Part shown: positions 11,505 through 22,275 of the stretch, piece after piece
Numbering within the stretch: the stretch's first letter is position 1
How the letters are laid out: each line of letters starts with the position of its first letter
Assembly: GCF_003265705.1 (NCBI RefSeq)
Contig: NW_020312968.1
Span: forward strand, 1,060,305-1,124,304
Direction: 5' to 3'
Source: Callorhinus ursinus
Lineage: Eukaryota > Chordata > Mammalia > Carnivora > Otariidae
DNA length: 64,000 bases
Program-made: the position numbers and the translations under genes
The notes under the pieces: generated by a model
Seen by the model: only the letters and a program-made list of their open reading frames with translations
Told to the model about the DNA's origin: nothing
Database searches by the model: none

Positions 11505-12679
11505 TATTTATTTATTTATTTATGAAGTTTTTGTTTTAATTCCAGTTAGTTAACACAGTGTTATATTAGTTTCAGGTGTACAATATTTAACACTTCCATA
11601 CATCACCTGGTGCTCATCACAAGTGCATTCCTTAATCCCCATCCCCGATTCCCACCTCCCCCCCGCCCGCCCCTGCAACTTCCCTCTGGTAACTATCAGT
11701 TTGTTCTCTATAGTTAAGAGTCTGTTTCTTGGTTTGCCTCTCTCTTTCTCTCTCTTTCTTTTTTTCCCTTTGCTCATTTGTTTTGTTTCTTAAATTCCAC
11801 ATATAAATAAAATCATGGTATTTGTCTTTCTCTGACTTACTGCACTTAGCATAATACTCTCTAGCTCCACCTATGTGGTTGCGAAGGGAAAGATTTCATT
11901 CTTTTTTATGGCTGAGTAATATTCTATATTCCACTTCTTCTTTATCCATTCAGCAATCAATGGACTTGGGCTGTTTCCATAGTTTGGCTATTGTAGATAA
12001 CGCTATAAATATTGGGGTGCATGTACCCCTTTGAATCAGTATTTCTGTATTCTTTGGGTAAATACCCAGTAGTGCAATTGATGGATTGTAGGATAGTTCT
12101 ATTTTTCAACTTTTTGAGGAACTTCCATACTGTTTTCCAGAGTGGCTGTACTCGTTTGCGTTCCCACCAACAGTGCAACAGAGTCCCCTTTCTCCACTTC
12201 CTCACCAATGCCTCTTGTTTCTTGTGTTGTTGATTTTTAGCCATTCTGACAGGTGTGGGATGACATCTCATTGTAGTTTTGATTTGTATTATTTCCCTGA
12301 TGACCAGTGATGTTGATGTTCATGTATCTGTTGGCCATCTGTATGTCCTCTCTTTGGAGAAATGTCTATTCATGTCTTCTGCCCATTGTTAATTGAATTA
12401 TTCATATTTGGCGTGTTGAGTTTGATAAGTTCTTTATAGATTTTGGACATGAACCCTTTATCAGATATATCATTTGCAAATATCTTCTCCCATTCTTAGG
12501 TTTCCTTTTAAGTTTTGTTGATTGTTTCCTTCACGGTGCAGAAGCTTTTTATTTTCAGGAAGTCCCAACAGTTTACTTTTGCTTTTGTTTCCCTTGCCTC
12601 AGGAGACATATTTAGAAAGAAGTTGCTATGGCCATTGTCAAAGAAGTTACTGATATGAAACCATAAAAATCCTAGAGGA
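11505..12679 (-). mobile_element. 5'-truncated carnivore L1, 5' end inverted
   Basis: Read on the minus strand it has a T/A-rich tail (tatttatttatttatttatg at the 3' end), the L1 3' UTR and the C-terminal part of ORF2. It stops at about 12654. The last 25 bases (12655-12679, tgaaaccataaaaatcctag and flank) are the next L1 segment upstream but in the opposite orientation, which is the mark of a 5' inversion (twin priming). No clear target duplication remains. ORF2 is broken by stops and frameshifts. Confidence 0.9.
11957..12271 (-). pseudogene. L1 ORF2 C-terminal remnant
   Basis: About 104 codons stay open on the minus strand and contain the L1 ORF2 C-terminal wording: HPTPVRMAK, LLHCWWE and [15 protein letters not shown]. 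In an intact L1 this part lies after the reverse transcriptase, in the cysteine-rich C-terminal region. A frameshift after LKNRTI moves the reading into a wrong frame, and no endonuclease or reverse transcriptase part is present. It is a dead fragment of the L1 at 11505. Confidence 0.9.
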
Positions 12680-13806
12680 TCCACGTGTATTTAAATGGAA
12701 TCTACACTGGCACTGGTAGGAGAGCAATTCAGGTAGTATGTGAAAAGAATTCTTATCTCAGAATACCATTTTTTAGAGTGGAACCTCAGGAAAAGGAAGT
12801 AGATGGACCAGTGAAGAGAAGGTGTGACTTTCAGAGCCTAAGTGGATATATGGATTCTAAGAAGACTTACCGAGGTCCTACTTTGGGCCAAGCATTCTGT
12901 CTCACAGTGATGGATACAAAGAGGCATGCAGCATGATCCTGTCCTTAAAGAGGCCACAATTCAGTAATGCAAAGATACACAAATTCTTATCATCTGGTTC
13001 AGGCTGTAATGAGCGAGGCAATAGAGAGCTCTGAAGACACACAGAAGTGAGTCATTAATTCGGGTAGAGAAACACTAGGCAAGGGGCTATTCTGAGTTTA
13101 GATAGGGACAGATGAGAAGGCTCCCTGCTAAGCAGAATAGTCAACATGTGATAGAGATATAAAATCATTTATTTGGAGTGATGGTGAACTAACCAGTCAC
13201 ATATCGTATCTACACAAACCAGGGAAGGCTTAGAGAAAGCTGCTCTCTCTTTTTTTTTTTCATACCATGAGAAACAAACCAAGATGAATTTCAGAGTATT
13301 TCTACAATATTTGAGAGTAAAGTGCTACCCTGAGACCAAGTAGCCTCTACTGCAGCAGCGTGAGCCTCATATCCGTCTTCAGAGCAGCCTCATTTGTGCC
13401 TCCCAGTGGGAACTGGTTCCCATGGCAGTGTTGGCTGGACAGGCAAAGAGTAGGATAAGGAGAGAAAGGGTGGAACTGCACCCTCTTCATATGGAAAATC
13501 AGGGTGGGAGGAGGAAACCCGAGGATTTGAGAGGCAGCCAGGCTCTGGCACCAGAGAGTGTAGACTATATACTGACTAACACAGGAGCCACTAACGGCAC
13601 CTAAATGTAAATGTAAATAATTAAAGTGGAATGAAATTACAAAGTCTTTTCCTCAGTCCATAACCACGTTCTAAGAACGCAATGGCCCCAGCAACGAGTG
13701 GCTACCAACTGATCGGTGCAGATACAGAACATTGCTGTCATCGCAAAATGTTCTATGGAACGATACTGGCTTAACGTTATGAGTAAAAGAGAAGAGAGTG
13801 TTCGAC
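12680..13806. other. Unclassified stretch with one ancient element
   Basis: At about 12865-13030 the text (tcctactttgggccaagcat, gatggatacaaagaggcatg, tgtccttaaagaggccacaa) resembles an ancient mammal-wide repeat also seen at 21375, 32920, 47660 and 56300. The remainder holds nothing I can name. An 83-codon frame at 12685 overlaps this and is not gene-like. Confidence 0.5.
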
Positions 13807-13822
13807 CAAGATCGTTAGATCT

Positions 13823-14030
13823 TTTTTTTTTTTAAGATTTTATTTATTTGCTAGAGAGAGAGAGCATAGGCGAGAGAGAGAGCAAGGACAAGCAGGAGGA
13901 GCTGCAGGCAGAGGGAGAAGCAGGCTCACCGCTGAGCAAGGAGCCCGATGCGGGACTCGATCCCAGGACCCTGGGATCATGAGCTGAGCCGAAGGCAGCC
14001 GCTTAACCGACTGAGCCACCCAGACGTCCC
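13823..14030 (-). mobile_element. CAN SINE with target-site duplication
   Basis: Minus-strand copy: T-rich start (reverse tail), gagagagagag stretch, gggatcatgagctgagccga core and ctgagccacccagacgtccc end. It is flanked by caagatcgttagatct (13807-13822) and caagattgttagatct (14031-14046), 16 bp with one mismatch. Confidence 0.97.
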
Positions 14031-14046
14031 CAAGATTGTTAGATCT

Positions 14047-15427
14047 TGAGGAGGGACAGGACTCTGACTGAGGACCGCTTTCTCTTCTCATATAGTTATA
14101 TTGTCAAAGGAGAGATGAGACAAAAGCTAAATGTAGAATCATTAGCACACGCCATTCCCGGCCACATGGATCCAGTGCCATAACAGAGGATGGACAAATG
14201 ACACAAGCACGTAGGAAGGCAGCTCTTCTCATTCTCTCCCTGCTCTGCACATGCTCTGCTCTGTTTCCTAGCTCTGTGGTCTCAGCTAGATTACTTAAAC
14301 TCTCAGAGTTCCCTTTTTCACTCATAAACTTGTCCTAAGAACCACACTCCAAGCAATGGTTTAACAATCAAATGAGAGAACACCAGTGGAAGTTCTTTAT
14401 AACCTGCATGGTTCTTTGTAAAAGTTATTATAACTACTCATTCTGACATACTTCAGTTATCCTTTGGCATCTTTATTAACTTTAGTCTGTCCTGTAAATT
14501 ACAAAGGAATTTGAGGGCTAAAATACATTAAAAGTGACATGGCCCTATACAAAATTAGGATTTTTACTTTTTCTGTCATCTTACTTTGTTCAACATTTTC
14601 TAAGCATTTCTCTCTCACTAGATCGTAAAGTGTTCGAGTGCAAAAAACTCTAAGACAGAGCCTCATTTCTGATAAAGCCAGGTCAGCAATTTGCAGATTA
14701 CTCATTAAAATGATTTAGTGAACCACTAAGTCAAACATTTCTGGGGTTCTACAGATTGGGTTCCTCAGGAAACAACCCTGAGATGGAGACGAGCATGCAG
14801 GATATCTATTAGGAAGTTCTTGTGGGATGCACACCTGTAGAAGGAAGTACGATTCAACAAAGGATAAAGCTGAGGAGCATACAGTCACAGGTGACTTATC
14901 CGTAAACCCAAGAGAGCTGGAATAATTCTTCAGATTTGGGGTTAGGGGGTCTTTATGCCCCTGTATTGATCGGTGTTTGGCTGTAGGCTCTCCCTTGATG
15001 AGGTGTGACCTCAGATGAAACAGGGCTTTGCAATCAAGGCAGTGCCCAAAGAGGGCGGTCAGCTGACGGCCAACTTCTGGCAGCATTGCCAGCCAACCAA
15101 GGGGGGAATAGTCCTTCATTCCTGAGGGGGATGTGGGTGGTACCTTGTGGCATTCCCTCCGTGGGAAGAGCAGAGTCGGGGGAATACATGAAGAAGAAAG
15201 AGAAACTGCATTTAGAAACTTTGAAGGAAAATCAGAAGGAAAAATGGTTGGAGATGCCCAGGAAGGTGAAGGTGCTGAGAATGAGTGGCCAAAGGCATGA
15301 AGTCAGAGGTAATAAGGGAAAGACTGGAAAGCGCCAATTAGATTTGACATTACTTGTTGACTTTACCAAAAGTAGATGTAATAGAGAGAAATGAAACTAG
15401 ATGGTATCAGAGAGAGGAGGTGATGTG
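14047..15427. other. Unclassified stretch with possible MIR and LTR-like parts
   Basis: About 14250-14350 (gctctgtggtctcagctaga, ttacttaaactctcagagtt) reads like a minus-strand MIR piece. About 14750-15190 has a more even base composition and two overlapping open frames on opposite strands (134 codons minus, 129 codons plus). Neither shows a known domain and both could be part of an unidentified old element. Confidence 0.4.
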
Positions 15428-15440
15428 AGATGCCTAATTT

Positions 15441-15600
15441 GTGGGGGGGGGGGGGGGGGCGAGAGAGAGAGAGAATCTTAAGCAAGCTCCACACCCAACA
15501 CAAAGCCCGACATAGGGTTTGATCTCATGACCCTAAGATCACGATGTGAGCCAAAATCAAGAGTCGGATGCTTAACTAACTGAGCCACCCCAGCACCCCT
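15441..15600 (-). mobile_element. Older CAN SINE, first of a serial pair
   Basis: Minus-strand SINE: a G tract and gagagagagag stretch, then aatcttaagcaagctccaca, the aaaatcaagagtcggatgct core and ctgagccacc at the end. The flanks are agatgcctaattt at 15428-15440 and 15601-15613, a perfect 13-bp target duplication. The normal A/T-rich tail is replaced by the G tract at 15443. Confidence 0.93.
15443..15459. repeat. G17 homopolymer
   Basis: Seventeen consecutive G on the plus strand, immediately before a (GA)n stretch at the tail end of a minus-strand SINE. Such a run can form a G-quadruplex and is also prone to sequencing and assembly length errors. Confidence 0.9.
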
Positions 15601-15615
15601 AGATGCCTAATTTTT

Positions 15616-15821
15616 CTTTTTTTTTTTTAAGATTTTATTTATTTATTTGACAGAGAGAGACACAGTGAGAGAGGGAACACAAGCAGGAGGAGTGGGAGAG
15701 GGAGAAGCGAAGCAGGCTTCCCGCGGAGCAGGGAGCCCGATGTGGGGCTCGATCCCAAGACCCTGGGATCATGACCTGAGCCGAAGGCAGACGCTTAACG
15801 ACTGAGCCACCCAGGCGCCCC
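15616..15821 (-). mobile_element. Younger CAN SINE inserted at the same site
   Basis: Near-consensus minus-strand copy: T tract, aagattttatttatttattt, gggatcatgacctgagccga and ccacccaggcgcccc. Flanks are gatgcctaattttt at about 15602-15615 and 15822-15835. The left flank is the right target duplication of the SINE at 15441, so this copy landed in that duplicated site. Confidence 0.96.
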
Positions 15822-15835
15822 GATGCCTAATTTTT

Positions 15836-16280
15836 CATTGAGATGAACTGTGAGAGGAGAGCAATGGGATGGCAATTAGAGGCACACATACATTTAAAGG
15901 AGGTTTTATTTATTGTTGTGTAGGAAAGCATATTTCACTGGCTACAGGAAAGAGCCATTTGCAAGAGAGAAGATGAAGGTAAGGTGTGGTGGCTGGGAGT
16001 GGGGTGGGGGGGAAGAGCAAAATGGAACAACGGGCACATCCTAGGAAGACATAGAATTCACATCACAGATCAACCTCATGCTCTAACATAGGATCCAAGA
16101 AGACAAGAATGGGTGTAGAGACAGAGTAATCTGCAGGGGCTATGGCAGGGAAGGAAACTGGCGGTGGTCCCTTCCTGATTTCTGCATTCTCTGAGAATAA
16201 GGAGGTGGGGTAATCAACTCCAATAGACTATGAAGTGGTGGAGTTGACTGCTTATTCGGTTGAACACTAGCAGGATACAC
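15836..16280. other. Spacer between SINEs
   Basis: Unique-looking sequence with a short G-rich patch at about 15990-16013. No gene or repeat recognised. Confidence 0.45.
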
Positions 16281-16476
16281 TTTTTCTTTTTCTTTTTTTT
16301 TTTTAAAGATTCTATTTATTTATTCATGAAAGACAGAGAGAGAGAGAGAGAGAAGCAGAGGGAGAAGCAGGCTCCCAAGGAGCAGGGAGCCCGACGCGGG
16401 ACTCGATCCCAGGACCCTGGGATCATGACCTGAGCTGAAGGCAGACGCTTAACCATCTGAGCCACCCAGGCGCCCT
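16281..16476 (-). mobile_element. CAN SINE
   Basis: Minus-strand copy with aaagattctatttatttatt, a (GA)n stretch, gggatcatgacctgagctga and ccacccaggcgccct. The flanks are both pyrimidine-rich cttttcttt-type runs, which fits a target duplication in a T-rich site but cannot be proved because the site is low in complexity. Confidence 0.95.
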
Positions 16477-18200
16477 CTTTTCTTTTCTTTTTTTTTTTAA
16501 TAAAGCTTCATTCAACCAACGTGATTTTTTGATTCTTGTTATGGTTTATTCTGGAAGGTCAATTATTCAGCAAGAGAAATAATGAAGCTCAGAGAAGAGA
16601 GGACAGCAGGCCAAATGGGTTTCTCTAGGACAGGCAAACAGAAAACTGCCTCAATTTCTTTTTGCCTGAGGACCGCCATCACTTGTCAAAATGGAGGAAA
16701 TGCACAGGCCAACTCTGCTCATGTCCATTATTTTGTCCCTATAAATATAACCAAGAATTTATTTGCATAGGGCCTCCCAATGTGAGAAACGATGATAAAC
16801 GATGCCTTTCCAGAAAAGGACTAAAAGCAGACTCTAGATGCATTTCAGGAGTCTCCTAAATCATATATGTGCCTGTAGTTTATCAGGTCTTTCCAATTCC
16901 CCATTGACTCACCTCTAACCCATTCTCAAAATTATAAGAAATTGTTTCATTCTCCATTTAAAGAGGGAAGAAAAGGGAGGAGGGAACATAGGATGGAGGG
17001 AAGAAAGGAAGGAAGACAAGCCACAATTCAAGATAACAGAACACTGCAGATTAACATTAACACGTCCCTCCCTCCATTCCATTTTTGTACACTCCCCCCA
17101 TCGCCACCCATCATCTACCCACACCTGCCCCTGCAGCCACCAACACACACAGTCTTAACATTGTACCTTTAAAGAGATGTATTTTTACAACTCCTGGCAA
17201 CAGATCATTTGTACGCCTTTCCTTTTCAGTCATTTAAAATCCTTGGATTTTTCCCCTTTTTTCTGAAGGTATTAAAGTAATAGATTGAACAGTAAAATGA
17301 ATAAAGATGTCAAAACATTTTTTAAAGTTAAAATTTCAGACCTTTCCATATTGTATTAATAGACGACTTAAAGTATCACTTTGAAATTTGCCCAGAATTT
17401 TAAATAACAATGAATGATTCTTTTAAAAAATGTGACAAATGGAAAAGATAAAATAATTCTTAATTGTTATTCACAATTATTCTTTCTTTCTATCATCCAA
17501 AGACAAGCTACTTAAAATATAACTGCAGACCTTGAAATATTGATATTTAATTCAGGAATTTGCCTAATACATAAAATGTTGAATACTTTTTTTTTTCAAG
17601 AAATCAATGTTGGTTATTTTATTTTTAACCAAGTGACTATACTTCAGCTTTCCTTATGACAGACATTTGTTCCCACATAGATAAATCTGCCTGTTTCCTT
17701 ATCTACCCATACTGTCATTGAGAGCAGAAAGCAGGCAAGGAAATGTGAAAGCCACTCGAGAGATTCTGTTCATTTTTGACTAGGAGGGTACTAATGCCCT
17801 TTCTAGTATATGCCTAATGCCTGGTATTTTCAGACTCAAGCAATCTCTTGGGAGGAACTTTCTTCTGGCTGAAAACAAAAATGAAATCTGCCCTTGCTAC
17901 TTAATCCTATTATTTACTGTATAGCTCAAAACCATGTGTCACCATGAATCACTTCCATTTTAATTTTTTTACTTCTACATCAATTCATGTTATGAATGCT
18001 TTGGGATAGTTCTGAAAAGTTTGATGGTGATGCTACAGAACCACTACATGGCAGGTACATTAATTGAAGCAGCAGGGACAGAGAGGAAGAATGAGCAGGG
18101 ACAGTTTCCAAAATCAGAGGAAGCCAATTAAATGAATATAATGACCATCTGCATTTTTGAATCCTTGGATTAGGAGAAACATCTTAAGAACTATAGTTTT
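16477..18200. other. Unclassified non-coding stretch
   Basis: AT-rich, with a purine-rich patch at about 16960-17025 and a C-rich patch near 17090-17145. Opposite-strand open frames at 16915-17172 are explained by this skewed composition. No gene or repeat named. Confidence 0.45.
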
Positions 18201-18375
18201 GGGGCGCCTGGGTGGCTCAGTCGGTTCAACGTCTGCCTTTGGCTCAGGTCCTGATCCCAGGGTCCTGGGATTGAGCCCCGCGCTGGGCTCCCTGCTCAAC
18301 AGAGAGCCTGCTTCTCCCTCTCCCTCTGTCTACCACTATGCCTCCCTTGCTCTCCGTGTCAAATAAATAAACACT
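18201..18375 (+). mobile_element. CAN SINE, short tail
   Basis: Plus-strand copy from ggggcgcctgggtggctcag through ctcaggtcctgatcccaggg to caaataaataaacac. The body is close to consensus. No convincing target duplication is visible, so the tail may have been trimmed after insertion. Confidence 0.95.
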
Positions 18376-18423
18376 CTTCATGAATTTGAAGGGTTTTTTT
18401 TGCAGAAATTCTGAACAAGGCAA

Positions 18424-18595
18424 TGTTATGGACTGAATGTTGTGTCCCCCAGAAATTCATATGAAGTCTCAACCCTAAGAAGATGGTATTGGGAGGTAAG
18501 TAGGTCTACCTCCAGAACGGTGAGAAATAAATGTCTGTTATTTCAAGCCACCCAGTCTATGGTATTTAGTTATAGCAGTGTAGGACAGGCCATCA
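18424..18595 (+). mobile_element. MaLR-type LTR with internal deletion
   Basis: The start (gttatggactgaatgttgtg) joins abruptly to the end of the same LTR (ctccagaacggtgagaaata, aagccacccagtctatggta, gttatagcag). About 200-250 bases of the usual middle, present in the related copy at 52112, are absent here. Confidence 0.75.
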
Positions 18596-18719
18596 CTCAC
18601 CAAAAACAAAACTTCATTATACTAATATATAATAAAAGTCTTTATGGTGTATATATAGCGACACCTTTAATGATATCAGATCTCATATTTTTCCTGTCTC
18701 TGGTGCTATTTCTTTACCT

Positions 18720-18900
18720 ATAAACATGTTTCATTCACTTCCACATGACCTAATCCTACTCACCACTAAAGTCCAACTAAAGAGTCTTCTCCCTCAAAGA
18801 ACTTTTCCTATATCAATTTCCTTCTCCCAATTTGTCTAACCCCTTATCTGTGCCTCTGACATTATATTCGTTCATAATGCATTTCTTCAGTGGCAATGAG
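18720..18900 (+). mobile_element. L2 LINE fragment
   Basis: Wording such as agagtcttctccctcaaaga and acttttcctatatcaatttc, then tgtgcctctgacattatatt, resembles the late part of L2 on the plus strand. Confidence 0.55.
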
Positions 18901-18904
18901 AATG

Positions 18905-19320
18905 TGGTAGGTAGTCTCTAAGATGGCTCCCATGATCCCCACTTCCTAGTATTCATGTCCTTGTCTAATGCCCTACCCTCGACTGAGGGCTGCACATTGT
19001 GGCTTGCTTCCAACAAATAAAACAAGGCAAAAGTGAGGGTATCACTTCTGAGATTAGATTTAAAAAAGAATCTGGCTTTCATCTTGCTCACTTCCCTTGG
19101 CTCTGCCTTCTGAGGGGAGCCAGCTGCCATGCTGTGAGCTGCTCATGGAGACACCCACGAGCCAAGGAACTCAGTCCAATAACCTGTGAGGAACTGAATC
19201 CTGCCAATAAAAACGTAAGCTGCATTAGATCCTTGACTCAAAAAAATTGTGAGATAATAAATATTTGTCCTTTCAAGCTATTAGATTTTGGAGTAATTTG
19301 TTATGCAGCAATAGGCAAGT
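18905..19320 (+). mobile_element. MaLR (MLT1-like) LTR
   Basis: Starts gtggtaggtagtctctaaga and has ctgccatgctgtgagctgct, aggaactgaatcctgccaat and the end wording gtgagataataaatatttgt and taatttgttatgcagcaata. It is the fullest plus-strand member of the family also seen at 4152 and 50932. Open frames crossing it are incidental. Confidence 0.8.
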
Positions 19321-20174
19321 AAAGCATAGAGCTAAGCACACTAATATGAAATTATCACATCTTTTTTAGTATTGTCATTTTTTATGCACATGTCTTTTGC
19401 TTGCTACTGGATTACAGGCATCTGGAAAACAGGATTCTTCTTTGATGGAATAAAAAGTATATGCATGGGAGTTCACAATGCTCACAAAATGCCCTCCTTC
19501 ACCCAGACCACCAAAGTAAACCTTGAAGTTGCCAGCACAATTTTCTCCCTTCTCATTTCCTCCTCCAACCATCATTTTTCCACCTCCACCACCCAAAAAG
19601 TATTTACTCTACCAGCAACAGTCCAATATTTTGTAATGCTACACCAAGGGAGGACCCAGAGGGAGAGACCTGTGAGGCTGGAGGAGGAAGGGAAAGATTT
19701 AAAAAAGGTTACAGGGCTGGCAGGAAGGGGAGCAAGGTGAGAAACAAGCCCATGAGCCAGGAACAGAAAGGGATAGCTTCACTGGTAATCGACAAGGAAA
19801 GCCTGTTTGAAAAGAACAAAGAGAATATAATAAGATAGCAACAATGACAACAATGGCCTATTTAGACTGTCATCCTACAACCCAACAATGGACCTTGTTC
19901 AGTAGCTTTGCTCAGTCATTCATCCAATCACAGATATTTATTCAAAGCACTCTGCCTCCATGGAGCTGACATTCTGGTGGAGGAGACTGAGACAAATCAA
20001 TAAAATATTAGTTAGTGATGCAGTCATACAGCCACATCTAATTGATTCCTTTTTTATCCTTTGCTGCAACCAACTACTGCTTTTACATAATAAAAGATAA
20101 TGTTCATTGAATAAATAAATGAGAACCTACATTTTAGCAGTACCCTTTATTTATTATCATATAAGGAGTCTCAT
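19321..20174. other. Unclassified stretch with an ancient element piece
   Basis: About 19915-20010 (gatatttattcaaagcactc, tccatggagctgacattctg) matches the ancient repeat family noted at 12865 and 56300. Elsewhere nothing is recognised. The 122-codon plus frame at 19372 overlaps a 73-codon minus frame and has no domain. Confidence 0.45.
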
Positions 20175-20775
20175 GATATATCCATTAGCTTGCTAAGGTT
20201 GCCATAACAAAGTACCACAAACTGGGTAACTTAATCAAAGGAAATTTATTTTCATAGTTCTGGAAGCTAGAAGTCTGAGATCAAGGTGTTGGGAGAATTT
20301 TTTTTTTCCTGGCTTATAGATGACCATCTTCATCCTGTATCTTCACATGGCCTTCCTTCTGTACGCATCTGTGTCCTAACTTCCTCTTGTTACAAGGAAA
20401 GCAGGTACATTAGATTAGGGCCTAATGATCCGATTTTAAATTATCTTTTTTAAAATTCTAGTATAGTTGACATACAGTGTTATATTAATTTCAGGTGTAT
20501 AATATAGTGATTCAACACTTCCATATAACACCCAGGGCTCATCACGACAGGTGCCCTCCCTAATCCCCATCACCTGTTTCACCCATCCCCCCACCCATCT
20601 CCCCTCTGGTGACCATCAGTTTGTTCTCTGTAGTTAACAGTCTGTTTCTTGGTTTGTAAATTAATTGTCTCTTTAAAGATCCTCTCTCCAATACTCTCAG
20701 ATTCTGAGATAATAATTCATTGGTTAAGAATTCACTACATGAATTTGTGGGGGACACAACTCTTTCCATAACACT
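20175..20775 (-). mobile_element. MaLR LTR split by an L1 insertion
   Basis: Left part (20175-20447): ttgctaaggttgccataaca, ttctggaagctagaagtctg, tcttcacatggccttccttc. Right part (20661-20775): tctttaaagatcctctctcc and gtgggggacacaactctttc. Together they form one minus-strand LTR of the kind that reads plus at 18424 and 52112. The break holds the L1 at 20448. Confidence 0.8.
20448..20660 (-). mobile_element. Short 3'-end L1 insertion
   Basis: Contains L1 3' UTR wording in reverse: gttgacatacagtgttatat, cacccagggctcatcacgac and cagtctgtttcttggtttg. It is only about 210 bases and strongly 5'-truncated. Flanks ttttaaattatct and gtaaattaattgtct are compatible with a decayed target duplication. 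Confidence 0.85.
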
Positions 20776-20806
20776 ATGTAAAATGCAGTCATTTATCTCC
20801 GACAAC

Positions 20807-21045
20807 ATAGAGTAATGGTTCAACTTAGATTCTAGGGTCAGATAGCCCATTTCAGGACAGACTCCACTAGTTCCTGGCTGTTTAATCTTAGGCAAGACAG
20901 TTAAGCCCTTTTGCCTTAGTTTCCTCATCTGTAAAATGGGATAACAACAAAGTTTTATGGAAAGTAAATGAATTAATCACTAAAAGTTGTCAGAAACGTC
21001 ACTGACACAGTAAGAATCCAATAAGAGTTAGCTTTTCATTATTTT
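20807..21045 (-). mobile_element. MIR SINE
   Basis: Minus-strand MIR landmarks in order: actagttcctggctgtttaa, ttaggcaagacagttaagcc, gccttagtttcctcatctgt, aaaatgggataacaac, and taagagttagcttttcatta at the end. It is nearly full length. Confidence 0.9.
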
Positions 21046-21374
21046 ACCAATGGAAAATTGAGAAATCAAAAGTAAAATGACCTGCCCAAACATAAAAGCA
21101 ATTAGTGAAACGGCAAAGAAAACTCAGGTGTCCCAACCCTAAGGGAACTACTCTTTCTCTTCACCACAGCACATTAGTCATGGTCTTCTGCCAAGAAACA
21201 CAGATTTACTTCTGCATACCTCCTAATGAGAGGCTGATTTATAATGACTTTGAGGGTTACATTTTGTTTTTCATCTCATCAAAAACAGCTTAAGGGATAT
21301 GGCTGTTAGTCTTAGTCCCTCCCATAAACTACTTAATCTATCAGAATCTCCCCCTGCCTTCTTTTCTTCCTTCT

Positions 21375-21480
21375 TTTGTATATTTATCGAGTACCAGATG
21401 TGCGACATGGCACAGGCTTGGTGCTATGGATCCAGGTAAGACACCGTCCTTGCCTTTAAGGGGCTTAGAGAATAATGAGG
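21375..21480 (+). mobile_element. Ancient mammal-wide repeat fragment
   Basis: The text atcgagtaccagatgtgcga, ttggtgctatggatccaggt and ccgtccttgcctttaagggg follows the same ancient family as 12865 and 56300. The Repbase name is not certain. Confidence 0.5.
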
Positions 21481-21892
21481 AGGTGGGCATAAGAGCACAT
21501 AATCGTAGGACTGGGTGATGAGAATGATTCGCAAGCCATAAGAAGGAGGAAGAGATGATGCTGAGTCAGACTTAGGGGCAAATATGTTACCAACAGGGCC
21601 ATACTATGACTTCCATGTGTCCTAGGCATTTTTGCCTTCATTGGTCCCCTCCTCCATGTATACACAAAATGATAACTTATGATTGTGTGTGTATAAATAA
21701 GTATATACTAAGATATTTTCTTTGACCTTGAAGTTCACGGTTTTCTTATGATTTTAAAAGAAATTAAAAGATTTTCATGGGTCCCTAAAAGTACTGTGGG
21801 TCCTATAACACTGCGTCTACTGCTGGTAAGTTGGTCCTGGCCACCTAAAGAAATGACTCTGGACGTGAATTTTGAAGGACGAAGTTATCTAG

Positions 21893-22055
21893 AGCAGTGC
21901 TTTTCAAACTTTACAGAACATGAACATCATCCAGAGTCTTGTTAAACATGGGATTCAGATTCAGTTTATCTAGGGTGGAGTCCAAGATTTTGAATACCTT
22001 AAAGTTCCCAGGTGATGCTACTGCTGTACGCATCAAGCTGTAAATAGTAAGAATC
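21893..22055 (+). mobile_element. MER5-type hAT DNA transposon
   Basis: It begins agcagtgcttttcaaacttt and carries catccagagtcttgttaaac, ttcccaggtgatgctactgc. This is the MER5A pattern, a small non-autonomous hAT element. The right terminal repeat is lost. Confidence 0.75.
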
Positions 22056-22275
22056 TAGAGTTATGTTGTACAGTATAGTAGCCACTAGCCATGGGAGGCT
22101 ATTTACATTTTAATTTAAATTAGTTAACATAAAGTAGAAAATTCTATTCTTCAGTTGCATTACCCTCATTTCAAGTGCTCAATAGGCATGTGTGGCTATT
22201 GGCTTCCTTATTATATAGCGCAGATAGAGAACATTTCTGTAATTATAGCGAGTTGTATTGGACAAAACTGATCTA
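22056..22275 (+). mobile_element. Second hAT-type DNA element fossil
   Basis: Contains agtagccactagccatggga at one side and tcaagtgctcaataggcatg and tgtggctattggcttcctta at the other, with tattggacaaaactgatcta as end. These inverted pieces are typical of a small palindromic hAT element. It directly abuts the MER5-type copy. Confidence 0.65.

Noticed and set aside
14715..15394. 134-codon minus frame and 129-codon plus frame overlapping each other
   Set aside because: Opposite-strand overlap, no known motif and no splice or promoter context. Better explained by an unclassified old repeat.
19372..19740. 122-codon plus-strand open frame
   Set aside because: No domain, overlaps a low-complexity glycine-rich minus frame, and begins within ordinary AT-rich sequence.
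20560..20928. 122-codon minus-strand open frame
   Set aside because: It runs across an L1 end, an LTR piece and a MIR, so it is a chance frame over three repeats.
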